A stretch of DNA of 62,208 nucleotides from Candidatus Handelsmanbacteria bacterium (GCA_016867395.1 VGJS01000020.1:1-62208), one strand, 5' to 3'; counted from the stretch's first letter, positions 1 to 9,846 are shown. Made by a program: numbers and translations. Notes: generated by a model not told the origin, from the sequence alone.

Positions 1-78
1 CCGCAGCAGCTTTTCCAGGCGGGAGTGCAGGACCGCCTGGGTTAGCTGCTGCACTTGGGCTGCCGTATATTCTTCCAT
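1..78 (-). CDS. N-terminal fragment of an unidentified protein, cut by the window edge
   Basis: A minus-strand reading frame opens with an ATG at 78-76 and stays open to the left edge, giving 26 residues that begin MEEYTAAQVQQLTQAVL. It is hydrophilic and probably helical. No family can be assigned from so short a piece. It is head-to-head with the transposase remnant to its right, so it may be the start of a gene that the insertion landed beside, or part of a second element. Confidence 0.25.
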   Translation of the reverse strand, partial: MEEYTAAQVQQLTQAVLHSRLEKLLR

Positions 79-1446
79 GAGCGTATCCTTTCGCCCTCGC
101 CAAAGGGCGGTGAGTGATGGTGGGCATACCCAGGATACGCTCTTTTTGTCTCCCCTGCCATCCACAACTTCTCAACATAGCTCCGCCTTTAGGGGGCTGA
201 TGCCGACCTTGGTGGAAGCACTGGAGCGGCACGGCCACCTACTCCTGGGTGACGAGTTACGAGCCCAGCTGCGGAGTGTCAGTGCGGCCACGATCGACCG
301 GATGTTGGCTTCACAGAGAGCTTCGGCCGCGGGGCTTCGCCGCCGTCGGTCCAGTGGATTGGTACGCAGCCAGATGCCGGTGCGCACCTTCGCCGATTGG
401 GGCGATCCGGGGCCAGGATTTGTCGAAGCCGATCTGATCGCCCACACTGGTGGCAGCTGCGCTGGCAGCTTCGTCCACCCCTTGGTGTTGACCGATATTG
501 CCACCGGATGGACGGAGCGCCTGCCCTTACGGGTCCGAGAGCAGGCGCTGGTTGTCGAGGCCGTAGAGGTTGCCCGCAACCCGCAGCCCTTCCCGCTCTT
601 GGGCCTGGATACAGACAACGAGGGTGCCTTCATCAAGGAGAGCCTCCTGACTTATGCCAAGAACCAGGGGGTGATTTTGCCCCGCGCCCGGGCGTAGCGG
701 AAAAACGACCAGGCAAGGGTCGTGCAGAAGAACGGGGCCATCGTCAGACGAATGGTTGGCCACGGACGCCTACAGGGGTTGAAGGCGACCCAGGAGCTGG
801 CCCGCCTTGACGCCATCTCCCGCCGCTATGTGAATTTCTTCCAGTCCTCTTTCAAGCTCAAAGAGAAACACCGGGAGGGTGCCACGGGGACCAAGCGCTA
901 CGACCCACCCGCCACACCCTGTGCGCGGGGACTGGTTTCCCAACAGCTCGGAGAGGGGCAGAAGTAGGGCCTGCAAGAGCTAGCGGCTTCGTTGGACCCC
1001 CTGCGTCTGCTCCACGGGTTGCGCACCGCTCAAAAAGCACGGGCCGATCTATCCGTGAAAGACGGTGGATTCCAGCAACTGTCCACAGATCACGACTTGG
1101 CGCACTTTCTCACCCAACTGCCCAACCTATGGCGAGAGGGCGAGGTGCGCCCAACCCACCAGGAGAAGGCAGGCTCAGCCCACTACTGGCGTACTCGTCC
1201 GGACCCCTTTGCCACCGTCTGGGAAGTGGTCCAGAACTGGTTGGCCACCCAACCCGAGGCCACGGCGAAGGCCCTCTTCCAACGGCTTCAGGGCGCATAC
1301 CCCGATACCTTTCCCCCAGGCCAACTTCGGGCCCTACGCGCCGGGTCCAACAGGGGCCTCGAACCATGGCTCGAAGGCTCATCTTTGGGGGTAGTAGCTT
1401 GGCCTACAGCATCCTGGAGAACCAGTTGATCGGGAGGCCCCAGTAG
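77..1446 (+). pseudogene. Decayed DDE transposase (integrase-core type, ISNCY-like)
   Basis: One frame carries a recognisable integrase-core transposase: the first catalytic Asp region VEADLIAHTGG, the second Asp region LGLDTDNEGAF, and further on the conserved stretch YVNFFQSSFKLK followed by KRYDPPATP. It is interrupted by in-frame TAG codons at 695-697 and 965-967. A frameshift near 1335 moves the end (MARRLIFGGSS) into another frame. The third catalytic residue, normally Glu in a VEQKNG motif, is Val here (VVQKNG), so even the unbroken ancestor of this copy had lost catalysis or lost it during decay. The N-terminal third of the usual protein is missing. The first TAG sits where the family has Tyr in RPYKKNDQ. 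Family assignment is from remembered motifs; inactivity is directly visible. Confidence 0.8.
80..141. repeat. Nested inverted repeat at the left edge of the transposase remnant
   Basis: An outer pair AGCGTATCC (80-88) and GGATACGCT (133-141) encloses an inner pair CGCCCT (92-97) and AGGGCG (104-109). The outer arms are perfect over 9 bp. The position, just upstream of the first recognisable transposase residues, fits an insertion-sequence end or a hairpin in its leader. Without the other end of the element this cannot be decided. Confidence 0.4.
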
Positions 1447-1490
1447 CCGTTGCTGTGCCTGGTAACATATCTTGGTGAGGCAACACGACA

Positions 1491-1785
1491 GGAAATCAAA
1501 TTGTCGCGAATCAATTCAGCGTAGACGACCAGATCGCCATGCTGCGGCACTACAACGAGATGCTCTGGGAAGCCCTGGTGCACCTCGATCTCAATCCGGG
1601 CAATCTGGCGACGGCCGTCCTCAACGGCCGCCGCAACCTGGTGCCCCTGGACTCATGGGGTATCCTCAGCAGCCAGGATCCCCAGGTCGCCCGCCAACTG
1701 CGGGGGCTTTTCCAGGCCGTGGATCGGCCCCAGGCAGATCGTCTCTTTGACACCCTGGTCCAAAGCTATGAAGCTCTATCCGTCC
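1491..1785 (+). pseudogene. Fragment of an ABC1/UbiB-type atypical kinase
   Basis: An open frame contains HLDLNPGNLAT followed about 17 residues later by LVPLDSWGIL. This spacing and composition match the HxDxHPGN catalytic loop and the metal-binding D-x-G of ABC1 (UbiB/AarF) kinases, with the Gly of the second motif replaced by Ser-Trp. The following helical stretch (LRGLFQAVDRPQADRLFDTLV) also fits that family. There is no start codon or N-terminal lobe, and the frame runs into an IS256-type transposase tail near 1775, so this is a truncated leftover in the decayed island. Confidence 0.5.
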
Positions 1786-2040
1786 CTGGTCAACAAGCTA
1801 GAAACCCCACGGGAGGCGCTGCTGGCCTGCCTGGCCTTCCCGCTGTCCCACCGACCACGGTTGCGCCCCACCAATGCCGTCGAACGACTCAACCGCGAGA
1901 TCGCCCGAAGGTCCGATGTCGTCCAGATCTTCCCCAACGAGCAGGCCCGCCTGCGCCTGATCGCGGCTTTGGCCATGAAGTGGGCCGAGGAATGGGCCAC
2001 CGGAAAGAGATACCTCGACCTCGAGCTACTATACCTGTGA
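1765..2040 (+). pseudogene. C-terminal remnant of an IS256 (Mutator) family transposase
   Basis: The frame ends with the diagnostic C-terminal block of IS256-family transposases: LRPTNAVERLNREIARR, then VVQIFPNEQA, and MKWAEEWATGKRYLDLE before the TGA. Only about 90 of the usual 390-420 residues are present; the DDE core is absent. It starts abruptly after the ABC1-kinase fragment, which suggests that the element inserted there and then lost most of its body. No intact terminal inverted repeat could be paired. Confidence 0.75.
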
Positions 2041-2060
2041 ACCGCCTACTCGGGGCGCCA

Positions 2061-2078
2061 TTTTAGAGAAACTCTAAG
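2061..2078. repeat. Short hairpin after the IS256 remnant
   Basis: TTAGAG (2063-2068), AAA, CTCTAA (2072-2077) form a perfect 6 bp stem with a 3-base loop in an AT-rich patch, followed by TTGACTCCCTTTTT. It may be the right end of the IS256 element or a weak intrinsic terminator between the plus-strand transposase and the minus-strand nuclease remnant. Confidence 0.35.
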
Positions 2079-2108
2079 ACTTGACTCCCTTTTTGCGCCC
2101 ACCTTCTT

Positions 2109-3250
2109 TTACCTCCTCTCAGTGCCCTTGGCAGTCTTCCTCCACTTCACCAGGTCCTCCAATTCAACTTCGATCTGCTCTACAGTGGGCAGGCTGGACT
2201 GGAACTCCGCGGGCAGGGCGCGGGTGAATTGATATTCGGAAACGCCGATGGCCTTCTGCACCCAATTGAGGGCGTATTCGGCCACGAGGCGGTTCTTTCC
2301 CTGGCAGGGGATGGGGCCGATGGTCGGGTTGTCTGCGGCATGGCGCAAGCGGTCGTCCACCGCGCTGAAGTAGAAGTTCATCTTTCCCACGTACTAAGTT
2401 TTGAACGATCCCTTCTTGAGGTAGATCACCACAAAGCTGCGGAGGTTCGGGTGGTAGAAGAGCAGGTCGACGTAGAAATCGTCCTCACCCACCTCCATAT
2501 GATACTGACGTCCGACGAAAGCGAAGCCCTGGCCGAGCTCGAGGAGGAACTTCTCCCCCTAGCGCAGCGGGCCGGTCTCCAACTCGCGGTCGTGAAAGGG
2601 TTCTTCCAGGGTGAGGAAGCCGAAGAGATAAGGGTCCTTAAGCGCCTGTCGGGCAAGATCGGACTGAGAGGGTGGTAAAGTGCGACTAAAATTGGCGACC
2701 GCCTTGCCTTGTCGCTGGCGTTGGCCGTTTTGTATATGCAAGGCGAGGATATCGCGTGACCAGCCATATTCCAGCGCAGCACGGGCATACCACAGCGGTT
2801 CTGCAGGGTCACCTAATTTCTAAGGCGGGACGATGTTATGGCCCCAAGTGAGTTCCGTCGGGACCTGGCAGGGATGCGGGGAGGACGGTTATCCCACGGG
2901 TTGTGGGACAATTGCGCTCTCATCGGGCCAGGCGACATAAAAGGCGCGCATCCGGTACAGGTTCGTGCGCAAGAAACCCGCCAGCACGGTGAATTCGCGG
3001 TGCACGTTAGCGGCAAGCCGGTCAATGATCTTTGCGCCCCAGTTATCTCGCTCTTGCTCGGCCAAGATGGCGCGGCGACTGCTCCAGTAGAATCGGATGA
3101 GCTCGGCGTTGGCCGCCAGTGTGGCCTTGACCTGCGCCGCGCGAATGCGGGCCTTGACGCGGGCCTTGACATCGCGTAGGAAAGCCGGGTAATACGGCGG
3201 CAGGAGGGTCGTGGTCTTGAATGATGTGAGGTTCGCATTTTTCGCTCCAA
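2109..3250 (-). pseudogene. Decayed DUF1016 / YhcG-type PDDEXK nuclease
   Basis: Reading the minus strand from about 3250 gives a DUF1016 N-terminal domain (YYPAFLRDVKARVKARI, then FYWSSRRAILAEQE and WGAKIIDRLAANVHREF). The C-terminal nuclease-like domain follows (KFLLELGQGFAFVGRQYHME, DDFYVDLLFYHP, VGKMNFYFSAVDD). YhcG-type proteins are PDDEXK-superfamily nucleases often linked to defence or mobile islands. This copy is dead: in-frame TAG codons lie at 2820-2822, 2559-2561 and 2394-2396, a TAA lies near 2893, and at least one frameshift joins the two halves near 2870. The TAG at 2394-2396 replaces the Glu expected before YxGKMNF. The rest of the sequence is still well conserved, so the decay looks recent. 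Confidence 0.8.
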
Positions 3251-3289
3251 GACGGTCCTACTAGCCGGAAGCTGGCAATGCTGTTCATC

Positions 3290-3501
3290 CCTTGTGAGAC
3301 ATAGCCGGGTCTGGTTCAGGACTTCGGCCAAACGCATCCCCCCAAAGCGCTGTTGCCGCCAGAACTGATAGTCGAAAGGATGCCGGCTGAACAGGTCCGC
3401 TAAAATCCAATGGCCTGTTCGAGTTCGGTCCTGGCTAGGTGCGAGGTGAACCCGGAGATATCGGCGAGCACAAGTTACCCTGTCTGGGCTTTGGCCTCCA
3501 T
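3290..3501 (-). pseudogene. N-terminal fragment of a DUF2652 (adenylate-cyclase-like) protein
   Basis: From an ATG at 3501-3499, preceded by a GAGAGGGGG ribosome-binding stretch, the frame reads MEAKAQTG, a TAA at 3475-3477, then LVLADISGFTSHLARTELEQA. LxxADISGFTxxLxxTELExA is the start signature of DUF2652 proteins, which resemble class III nucleotide cyclases; the stop takes the place of the expected Tyr (GYLVLADISGFT). One base then appears to be missing after GAACAGGCC, and the next residues continue as WILADLFSRHPFDYQFW in another frame. The cyclase-like body is not recognisable downstream. Confidence 0.6.
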
Positions 3502-3684
3502 GGCTTTCCCCCTCTCGGAGCTGAGATCGCCTAAAAAGTACACTGCGTGCGCATCCTTTCCAAGCAAAAAAATCCAGTAAAGCCACCGCCCTCTCTGGTG
3601 CGTTGTCCCTGGCTGACCGAGAGCAGTCAATCTATATCTTCCTCACCATTCCCTTCTCTGCAAGGCAGGCGGCAAGTGGACCGA

Positions 3685-5799
3685 AAAATCACCTCGCTTC
3701 CCAAAACCGCCCCTCTCGACTGGGAGGGGGACCTGGCCGCGCACATGGTGGCCGGCCTCCGCGCTTTTCTGCTGGACCGCACCACGACCGCCCCGGCCCG
3801 GCGGGCCAGACGCTGAAAACGAGCGACCGCGCGTTGGCGGCCAAACGCCGGGAGCTGGCCCGTCTGCTCGGGAACTACGACCCGTGCCTGCCCCCTGGCT
3901 CCGCACCTGCTCTCTCACCCGGCCCATCCCGGCTACCTGGCCCATGGACCAGGGTACGAGGTCTGGGCGGTGCGCTGGACGGTGTTTAGAAACGTGGAGA
4001 GTGAGGGGCTCCTACTACGGCCCACCGGGCGGATAAAGGCCCGCGTCTTCGGCCTGCCCGACTGCGACTGGACCCCAGTGTGCCCCACCGCGCCCAGTAA
4101 GCCGGCCATCTAGTCGCCCAGGGCTGCCAGGTGCTGGTGCCCTGTCTGATCGACCGGAACGACACCCACTCGGGCAATCCGGCCATCCGCATGACCAACC
4201 AGCCCCACCGCGAGTTCATCTATCGGGCGGCCTTTAATTTGGAACGACACCTCATCGGCTTCGAGGTGCAGAAAATCGCCGCCGCCATCGGCGCGCTACG
4301 GACAGAATTACTTGTGGAGTTGATCGGCTACGGCGAGGGTGGCCTGCTAGCCCTGTGCGCCGCGGCCCTGGATCCCTGCATCGCCGCGGCGGCCGTGTCC
4401 GTGTACTTCGGCCCGCGCGAGGGGCTCTGGCAGGAACCCATTTACCGCAACGTCTTTGGCCCGCTGGACGAAGTCGGCGACGCCGAACTCGCCGCGCTGG
4501 TGGCGCCCCGCGCCCTGTGTGTGGAGCACTGCCCCCACCCGAAAGTTCCCGACCCGCCGCCCGTCACGTCCCAGCGCAGCGGCGCCGCCCCCGGCAGCAT
4601 CAAAACCCCGACAGCCGCCGCGGTGGCCGCTCAGTTCGAGCGGGCCTTTCATCTGGCGGACGGCAAGCATACCTTCTCCCTCTGCGCCAGCGGGCAGCCG
4701 GGCGGCGAGATGCTGCTGAACCGCTTCCTGGGGGCCTCTTGGGGATACGGGGCCGGCTCAAACCACTGGGGAAGAAGGCGCGGCGCCTGGCCCCGCTGCT
4801 GGATGCAGCCGCCCGCCAGGGGCGCCAGTTCTGCCAACTGATGGACCACACCCAGGAGTTGCTGGCCCAGGCCGAGTTCCGCCGCAGGGAGTTCTGGATT
4901 AGGCAGGAGTCCTGCAAATGGTACCGCAGTTATCTCTCAAAGGAGGTTATTGGCGAACTACCCTCTCCCCACATGGCCCTCAATCCCCGCAGCCGCGTGG
5001 TCTGTGACGAGCCTGAGTATCGCGGTTACGGGGTGGTCCTCGACGTGTACCCAGAGGTCTTTGCCTACGCCATCCTGCTGGTGCACAAGGTTATCCCCAA
5101 GGGCCAGCGCCGGCCGGTGGTGGTCTGCCAGCGCGGCCTGGACGGCCGGCCCCAGGATGTGGCCGATCCCAAGGTGGAGAGCCACTACTACCACCGCTAC
5201 GCCTGCGGCGTGGCCGAGGAGGGCTTCGTCACCTTCTCTCCGCGAAACCCCTATATCGGCGGCGAGACCTACCGGCTATTGCAACCCCTGGCCAATCCGC
5301 TCAAGCTCTCCCTTTTCTCCTTCATCGTCCGCCAGCACCAGCGCATCCTCGAGTGGCTTTCCAGTTTGCCCTTTGTGGACAAGAAGCGCCTGGCCTTCTA
5401 AGGCCTCAGCTACGGTGGCAAGACCGCCATGCGGGTGCCGGCCCTCCTCAAAGAGTACTGCCTCTCGATCTGTTCGGCCGACTACAACGAGTGGATCTGG
5501 CAGAACTGCTCCACCCGCCACCCGTACTCCTTCATGTTCCACGCCGAGTAAGAGATGCCCAAGTTCGACCTGGGCAACACCGTCAACTACGCGGAGATGA
5601 GCTGGCTGATCTTCCCGCGGCCTTTCATGGTGGAGCGCGGCCATCACGACGGGGTGGCTCCCGACGAGTTGGTGGCCTACGAATTCGCCCGCACCAAAAG
5701 ATGCTATGTCTTGTCGGGATTGGGAGAGCGAGCGGAGATCGAGTTCTTCGACGGCCCCCACACCATCCACGGCCGGGGACGTTTCGGCATCTGCGGGAA
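3685..5799 (+). pseudogene. Large alpha/beta hydrolase (dienelactone-hydrolase/acetyl-xylan-esterase-like), broken
   Basis: Pieces of one long hydrolase line up in order across three frames: WEGDLAAHMVAGLRAFLL near 3720, VPCLIDRNDTHSGNPAIR with TNQPHREFIYRAAF near 4150, a GYGEGGLLAL nucleophile-elbow-like motif near 4335, then after a frameshift around 4750 LLDAAARQGRQF and QAEFRRREFW. A second elbow, GLSYGGKTAMR, lies at 5402, and PRPFMVERGHHDGVAPDE at 5620. The first 450 bases are shredded by frameshifts. Two in-frame TAA codons lie at 5399-5401 (F*GLSYGG) and 5549-5551 (E*EMPKFD); both sit where relatives would have Tyr. Similar two-domain hydrolases occur in planctomycetes and relatives as presumed carbohydrate esterases. 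The end overlaps nothing but abuts the convergent acyltransferase gene. Confidence 0.7.
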
Positions 5800-5803
5800 C
5801 AGC

Positions 5804-6391
5804 TCAGGTGGGGAGGGGCTCCAACTGGCCTGGCGAAACGAGGCGGTAGCGCGAAGCGCAGGCTGGGCAGACCCGCTCCTCCCCCTCGCTGGTAAGTTTG
5901 ACAGCGCAGCGGCACACCCAGCCCGACTGGCGGGCCGGCACCCCGTGCATCAAGGCGTAGGCCGGCACGTCGCGGGTGACCACCGCCCCGGCCCCCACGA
6001 AGGCGTACGCCCCGATGGTCACCCCGCAGACCACCGTAGAGTTGGCCCCCAGGGTGGCCCCCGCGCGCACCAGGGTGGGCCTGAACTCGGCCTTGCGTTC
6101 GATGAAGGCCCGAGGGTTGATCACGTTGGTGAAGACCATCGATGGCCCGCAGAAGACCCGGTCCTCCAGGGTCACCCCTTTGTATACCGAGACGTTGTTC
6201 TGGATCTTGCAGCCGTTCCCGATGACCACTTCGCGGTCGATGAATACGTTCTGGGCCAGGATGCAGTCGCGACCGATATGCACCCCGGGCATGAGGTGGC
6301 AGAAGTGCCACACCCTGGTGCCGGCGCCGATCTGGCTGGGGCCATCGACGCAGGCGGTCGGGTGTACAAAGTAACCGGGGTCTGTTGGCAT
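5804..6391 (-). CDS. Hexapeptide-repeat sugar N-acetyltransferase (WbpD/WlbB-like)
   Basis: The 195-residue protein is built of left-handed beta-helix hexapeptide repeats ([66 protein letters not shown]). It closely resembles the family that acetylates UDP-2-acetamido-3-amino-2,3-dideoxy-glucuronate for surface polysaccharide. The stretch [16 protein letters not shown] is typical of WlbB/WbpD. The C-terminus adds CxC and CPAC pairs (CRCAV, CPACAS), a small zinc-ribbon tail seen in some members. The ATG at 6391-6389 gives the expected family start. It is alone, with no other polysaccharide gene in the window, so its pathway partner must be elsewhere. It stands divergent to the FAH operon and convergent to a pseudogene, and itself looks intact. 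Confidence 0.85.
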   Translation of the reverse strand: MPTDPGYFVHPTACVDGPSQIGAGTRVWHFCHLMPGVHIGRDCILAQNVFIDREVVIGNGCKIQNNVSVYKGVTLEDRVFCGPSMVFTNVINPRAFIERKAEFRPTLVRAGATLGANSTVVCGVTIGAYAFVGAGAVVTRDVPAYALMHGVPARQSGWVCRCAVKLTSEGEERVCPACASRYRLVSPGQLEPLPT

Positions 6392-6401
6392 GGAGTGCGG
6401 A

Positions 6402-6465
6402 ACCCTATTTTAAAGGCCGGAGATTTTTGCGAATATACGACGCCCTCGCTGTTTGAGCCAGCGAG
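6402..6465. promoter_or_regulatory. AT-rich divergent promoter region with a leader hairpin
   Basis: Between the divergent acyltransferase and FAH genes there is a conspicuous AT-rich island (6402-6440) in a GC-rich region, containing TTTAAAAT on the minus strand and GAATATAC on the plus strand as possible -10 elements. It is followed by a perfect 7 bp stem CTCGCTG (6445-6451) / CAGCGAG (6459-6465) with a 7-base loop, just before the FAH ribosome-binding site. This could be an operator or leader structure. No clear -35 boxes were found. Confidence 0.35.
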
Positions 6466-6486
6466 TTGCCCCGAGGAGGCCCTGAG

Positions 6487-7461
6487 ATGAAACTGGTGAC
6501 CTTTACCCGGCACAAGCAATCCTTCACCGGCGCGGTGGTGGCCGGCGACCGGATCGTGGTGGATCTGGCCGCCGCCGAACAATTCCTGGCCCGCAAGGAG
6601 AAACGCAAGGCCCATCCCTTCTTCACCGATATGCTCGCCCTGCTGGAGGCCGGCTCCAAGGGGCTGTCCGCGGCCCGCAAGGCCGTCAACCTGGCCGTCG
6701 AGCGCCTGGGCGCCCAGTCCAGGGCCGACGGCAAACTCAGTTTTCCCCTCAGCCAGGTGCGGCTCAAGGCCCCGGTCCCCTGCCCGCGCAAGGTCTTCTG
6801 CCTGGCCGGCAACTACCAGGAGCACATCGAGGAGGGCGGCAAGAAGATGCAGGCCCAGGATAAGGAGACCCCGCGCGTCTTCATGAAGCCGCCCAGCACC
6901 ACCGTCATCGGCCCCGAGGAAGCCATCCTTATCCCGCCGGTGGCCCGCGCCATCGACTGGGAGGGCGAGCTGGCCGTGGTCATGGGCCGCCGCGCCAAGG
7001 CGGTCATGGCCGCCGAGGCCCCCAAGTACGTGGCCGGGTACACGGTGATGAACGACGTGTCCGAGCGCAAGCTGCTGATCAAGCCCCGCAGCGAGAGCCG
7101 GCCCCGCGACGAGTGGTTCGACTGGCTCAATGGCAAGTGGCTCGACACCTTTGGCCCCCACGGCCCCTGGATCCTCACCGCCGACGAGATCCCCGATCCC
7201 CAGAACCTGGAGATCAGCACCTACGTCAACGGCCAGCGCCGGCAGCACAACAACACCGGCCAGATGCTCTACCCGGTGGCCCAGGTCATCGAGTACATCT
7301 CGGCCATCATCACCCTGGAGCCGGGGGACCTGATCAGCACTGGCACCATCGCCGGGGTAGGGGCCACAACCGGCGAGTTCCTCAAGCCCGGCGATCGCGT
7401 CGAGATCGAGATCTCGCTCATCGGGGTGCTGCGCAACAAGGTGGCGGCCAGCCGCAAGTGA
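6487..7461 (+). CDS. Fumarylacetoacetate-hydrolase (FAH) family protein
   Basis: 324 residues with the FAH-superfamily C-terminal barrel: FCLAGNYQEHIEEGG, KPPSTTVIGPEEAI, the metal-binding DWEGELAVVMG (E-x-E), GYTVMNDVSER, and the closing GDLISTGTIAGVG and KPGDRVEIEI. Members hydrolyse or hydrate 2-keto acids with Mg, for example fumarylpyruvate or 2,4-diketo-3-deoxy sugar acids; the exact substrate cannot be read from sequence. The start is the ATG at 6487, placed by GAGGAGG seven bases upstream. It is the first gene of a five-gene unit: its stop overlaps the GTG start of the next transporter, and the same unit has an RraA-like aldolase, so a 2-keto-acid pathway is likely. Confidence 0.9.
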   Translation: MKLVTFTRHKQSFTGAVVAGDRIVVDLAAAEQFLARKEKRKAHPFFTDMLALLEAGSKGLSAARKAVNLAVERLGAQSRADGKLSFPLSQVRLKAPVPCPRKVFCLAGNYQEHIEEGGKKMQAQDKETPRVFMKPPSTTVIGPEEAILIPPVARAIDWEGELAVVMGRRAKAVMAAEAPKYVAGYTVMNDVSERKLLIKPRSESRPRDEWFDWLNGKWLDTFGPHGPWILTADEIPDPQNLEISTYVNGQRRQHNNTGQMLYPVAQVIEYISAIITLEPGDLISTGTIAGVGATTGEFLKPGDRVEIEISLIGVLRNKVAASRK

Positions 7462-8660
7462 GCCAAGCGGCTGCCCAGGAGGAGGGCGGTGCGGCTTCGT
7501 GGAACCGGGCCTTCATCGCCCTCTGCCTGGTCTCCCTGCTCAGCGGCTTCATTACCTCCCCCTTCATGGCCCTCTTCCCGGTCTACATCGAGGCCGACCT
7601 GGGAAGGGTGCCCCTCTTCACCGCCAACCTGCGCTCCCTGATGCTGATCCTGGGCGGCCTATCGGCCCTGATCGGCGGGCGGCTCTGCGACCTGTTGGGC
7701 CTCAAGCGCACCCTGATGGTGGGCCTGGCCGGGGGCGTCCTCAACGGCTTCGTCTTCCACAGCGCCAATCCCTGGGCCCTCTTCCTGCTGGTCTTCCTCA
7801 TCGGCTTCACCACCGGCCCCTGGACCACCGCCGGCCAGAGCTACCTGATCAGTTCGGTGGGGGCGCGCCAGTTGGGCGTGGGCGGGGCCCTCTATTTCCT
7901 CAGCGGCAACCTAGGCCACGCCCTGGGCGGCCTGGGCACCGGGGTGCTCAAGGAGACCTGGACCTTCCAGCAGTTGGGCACCCTGATGAGCTGCGGCATG
8001 GCCGGAGTCTGCCTCCTGACCCTCTGGCTCCTGCCCTCCACCGGCGCGGCACGCTCGCAGGAAGGGCTGGCCCTGGGGGCGGTGTACCTGCCCCTCTTGC
8101 GCCAGCCTTTGGCCCGCCTGCTCATCGCCCTGCGCCTTTGCATCACCTCCTACTGGGGCATGGCCTCCCTGCTTTTGCCCCTGCTGGTCTACCGGGTGAG
8201 CCACAGCGAGTCCATGCCGGCCTACTACGCCTCGGTCTCCCTGGCGGTGGCCGCCGCCTGCCAACTCCTGACCGGGGTGCTGCGCGACCGCTACGGCCGG
8301 CTCTGGCCCCTGCTGATCTGCGGGTCCGGCTTCGCCCTCTGCGGCATCGGTGTGGGCTTGGCCTGGGAATCCCTGCCGGCACTCTTCGCCTTTGGCACCG
8401 GACTGACGGCCACCGCCTGGGCCATCTCCACCCTGGTGCCCTCGCTGATCCACGAGGTGGCCGGACCCCAGGAGAAGAGCCTCCTGGTGGGGCTTCTGCA
8501 CCTGGTGTGGAGCGCGGCCATGGTGCTGGGCAACCTGCTGGGCGGCTCCCTGGTCGAGATCGATCCGGGGCTGCCCTTCCTGGGAGGCGCGTTGCTGGCT
8601 GCTGGCGGCACCCTTTGCGCCTGGCTCCTGTGCCGCCGCCTGGACACTCGCCACCGCTGA
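7458..8660 (+). CDS. MFS transporter, first of a tandem pair
   Basis: 400 residues with about twelve hydrophobic segments and major-facilitator features: LRSLMLILGGLSALIGGRLCDLLGLKR between helices 2 and 3 (shortened DRxGRR-type loop, GGRLCDLLGLKR), and GVLRDRYGRLWPLL after helix 8. The GTG at 7458-7460 overlaps the TGA of the FAH gene by four bases (GTGA), so translation is probably coupled; ATG alternatives would cut into helix 1. It most likely imports the compound that the FAH, PhyH and RraA-like enzymes process. The substrate is unknown. The second transporter, 16 bases downstream, is a different MFS subfamily, not a duplicate. Confidence 0.85.
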   Translation: MSQAAAQEEGGAASWNRAFIALCLVSLLSGFITSPFMALFPVYIEADLGRVPLFTANLRSLMLILGGLSALIGGRLCDLLGLKRTLMVGLAGGVLNGFVFHSANPWALFLLVFLIGFTTGPWTTAGQSYLISSVGARQLGVGGALYFLSGNLGHALGGLGTGVLKETWTFQQLGTLMSCGMAGVCLLTLWLLPSTGAARSQEGLALGAVYLPLLRQPLARLLIALRLCITSYWGMASLLLPLLVYRVSHSESMPAYYASVSLAVAAACQLLTGVLRDRYGRLWPLLICGSGFALCGIGVGLAWESLPALFAFGTGLTATAWAISTLVPSLIHEVAGPQEKSLLVGLLHLVWSAAMVLGNLLGGSLVEIDPGLPFLGGALLAAGGTLCAWLLCRRLDTRHR

Positions 8661-8676
8661 GCTTACCCTTCTCTGC

Positions 8677-9846
8677 ATGCAGACCTTTCCCCTCCTATTG
8701 GTGACCCTGGCCCATTTCATGGTGGACACCTATGCCACCATGCTCGCCCCCATCCTGCCCCTGATCAACGAGCGCCTGGACCTCAACCTCGCCTTTGCCG
8801 GCCTGCTGGGCACCATCGTCTCCCTGTGCAACCTGAGCCAGCCCCTCATGGGCCTATGGGCCGACCGCATGCGTCGACGCCACCTAGTGGTCTTTGGCCT
8901 GCTACTTTGCGCCCTATTCAGCCCGCTCCTGGGCCTGGCCCCCACTTATCTGTCGCTGGTGGCCATCCTGGCCCTGGGCGGCATGGGGGTGGCCGCCTTC
9001 CACCCTCAGTCCTTCTCCCTGGCCGGCGAGCTGAGCGGGGAGCGCCGCTCCTTTGGCCTGGCGCTGTTCATCTTTGGCGGCACCCTGGGCCTGGGCCTCA
9101 CCCCACTGTGGGTGCCCTACTGGGTCGAACACTTCGGCCTGGAGAGCCTGGCCCTGGCCGCCCTGCCGGGGTTGGTGATGGTGCTCCTGCTGCTCAAACT
9201 CTCCCCCCTCGACAACCCCGGGATCAAGACCGGCGCGCTCTCCCTGCGCGAGAGTTTCAACGGGCAGGGCTTTCCGCTGATGGTCATCACGGTGGTGGTG
9301 ATCCTGCGCTCCATCACCGGCCTGGGCTTCGGCTTCTACCTCACCGTGCTGGGCAAGGAGCGGGGCCTCTCGCTGGTGGCTGGCAGCATCCCCCTGGGGG
9401 TGTACAACATGGCCGGGGTGGTGGGTGGCCTGGTGGCCGGGTACCTGGCCGATCGCTTCAACCCCAGGGCCCTGGTCTGGGGCTCGCTGGTGCTGGCGGT
9501 CCCCTTCCTCTACGCCTTCCTCTACACCGAGGGGGCCTACAGCTACCTGGCCCTGATCCTGGGCGGGGCCCTGCTCTTGTCCTCCAACTCCATCCTGGTG
9601 GCCATGGCCCAGGAGTTGGCCCCGCAGAGTTCGGGCCTGGCCTCCAGCCTGCCCCTGGGTTTCAGCTGGGGCATCGCCAGCCTCACCCTGCCCTTTGTCG
9701 GCCACCTGGCCGACCAGATTGGCGTGGCCCGCACCCTCGAATACCTCTGTTTCCTGCCGCTGCTGACTGCGGCCCTCTCCCTGCTACTGCCCGGTCCAAG
9801 GAGGAGTCCCGCCCATGAGCGCCCCGCTGCTGATCCTGTCTCCTGA
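8677..9846 (+). CDS. MFS transporter, fosmidomycin-resistance (Fsr)-like subgroup
   Basis: 389 residues. It opens with VTLAHFMVDTYATMLAPILPLI, a start typical of the Fsr-like MFS branch (HFxxDxYxxxLxPxLPxL), followed by GLWADRMRRRHLVV (loop 2-3) and GGMGVAAFHPQSFSLAGELSG, another Fsr-group signature. About twelve membrane segments. Fsr relatives export drugs or small acids, so this could be an efflux partner of the upstream importer, or a second uptake system; direction is inference. Its last 32 bases overlap the next gene, and the tail after the final helix (PGPRRSPAHERPAADPVS) is polar and probably unstructured. Confidence 0.85.
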   Translation: MQTFPLLLVTLAHFMVDTYATMLAPILPLINERLDLNLAFAGLLGTIVSLCNLSQPLMGLWADRMRRRHLVVFGLLLCALFSPLLGLAPTYLSLVAILALGGMGVAAFHPQSFSLAGELSGERRSFGLALFIFGGTLGLGLTPLWVPYWVEHFGLESLALAALPGLVMVLLLLKLSPLDNPGIKTGALSLRESFNGQGFPLMVITVVVILRSITGLGFGFYLTVLGKERGLSLVAGSIPLGVYNMAGVVGGLVAGYLADRFNPRALVWGSLVLAVPFLYAFLYTEGAYSYLALILGGALLLSSNSILVAMAQELAPQSSGLASSLPLGFSWGIASLTLPFVGHLADQIGVARTLEYLCFLPLLTAALSLLLPGPRRSPAHERPAADPVS

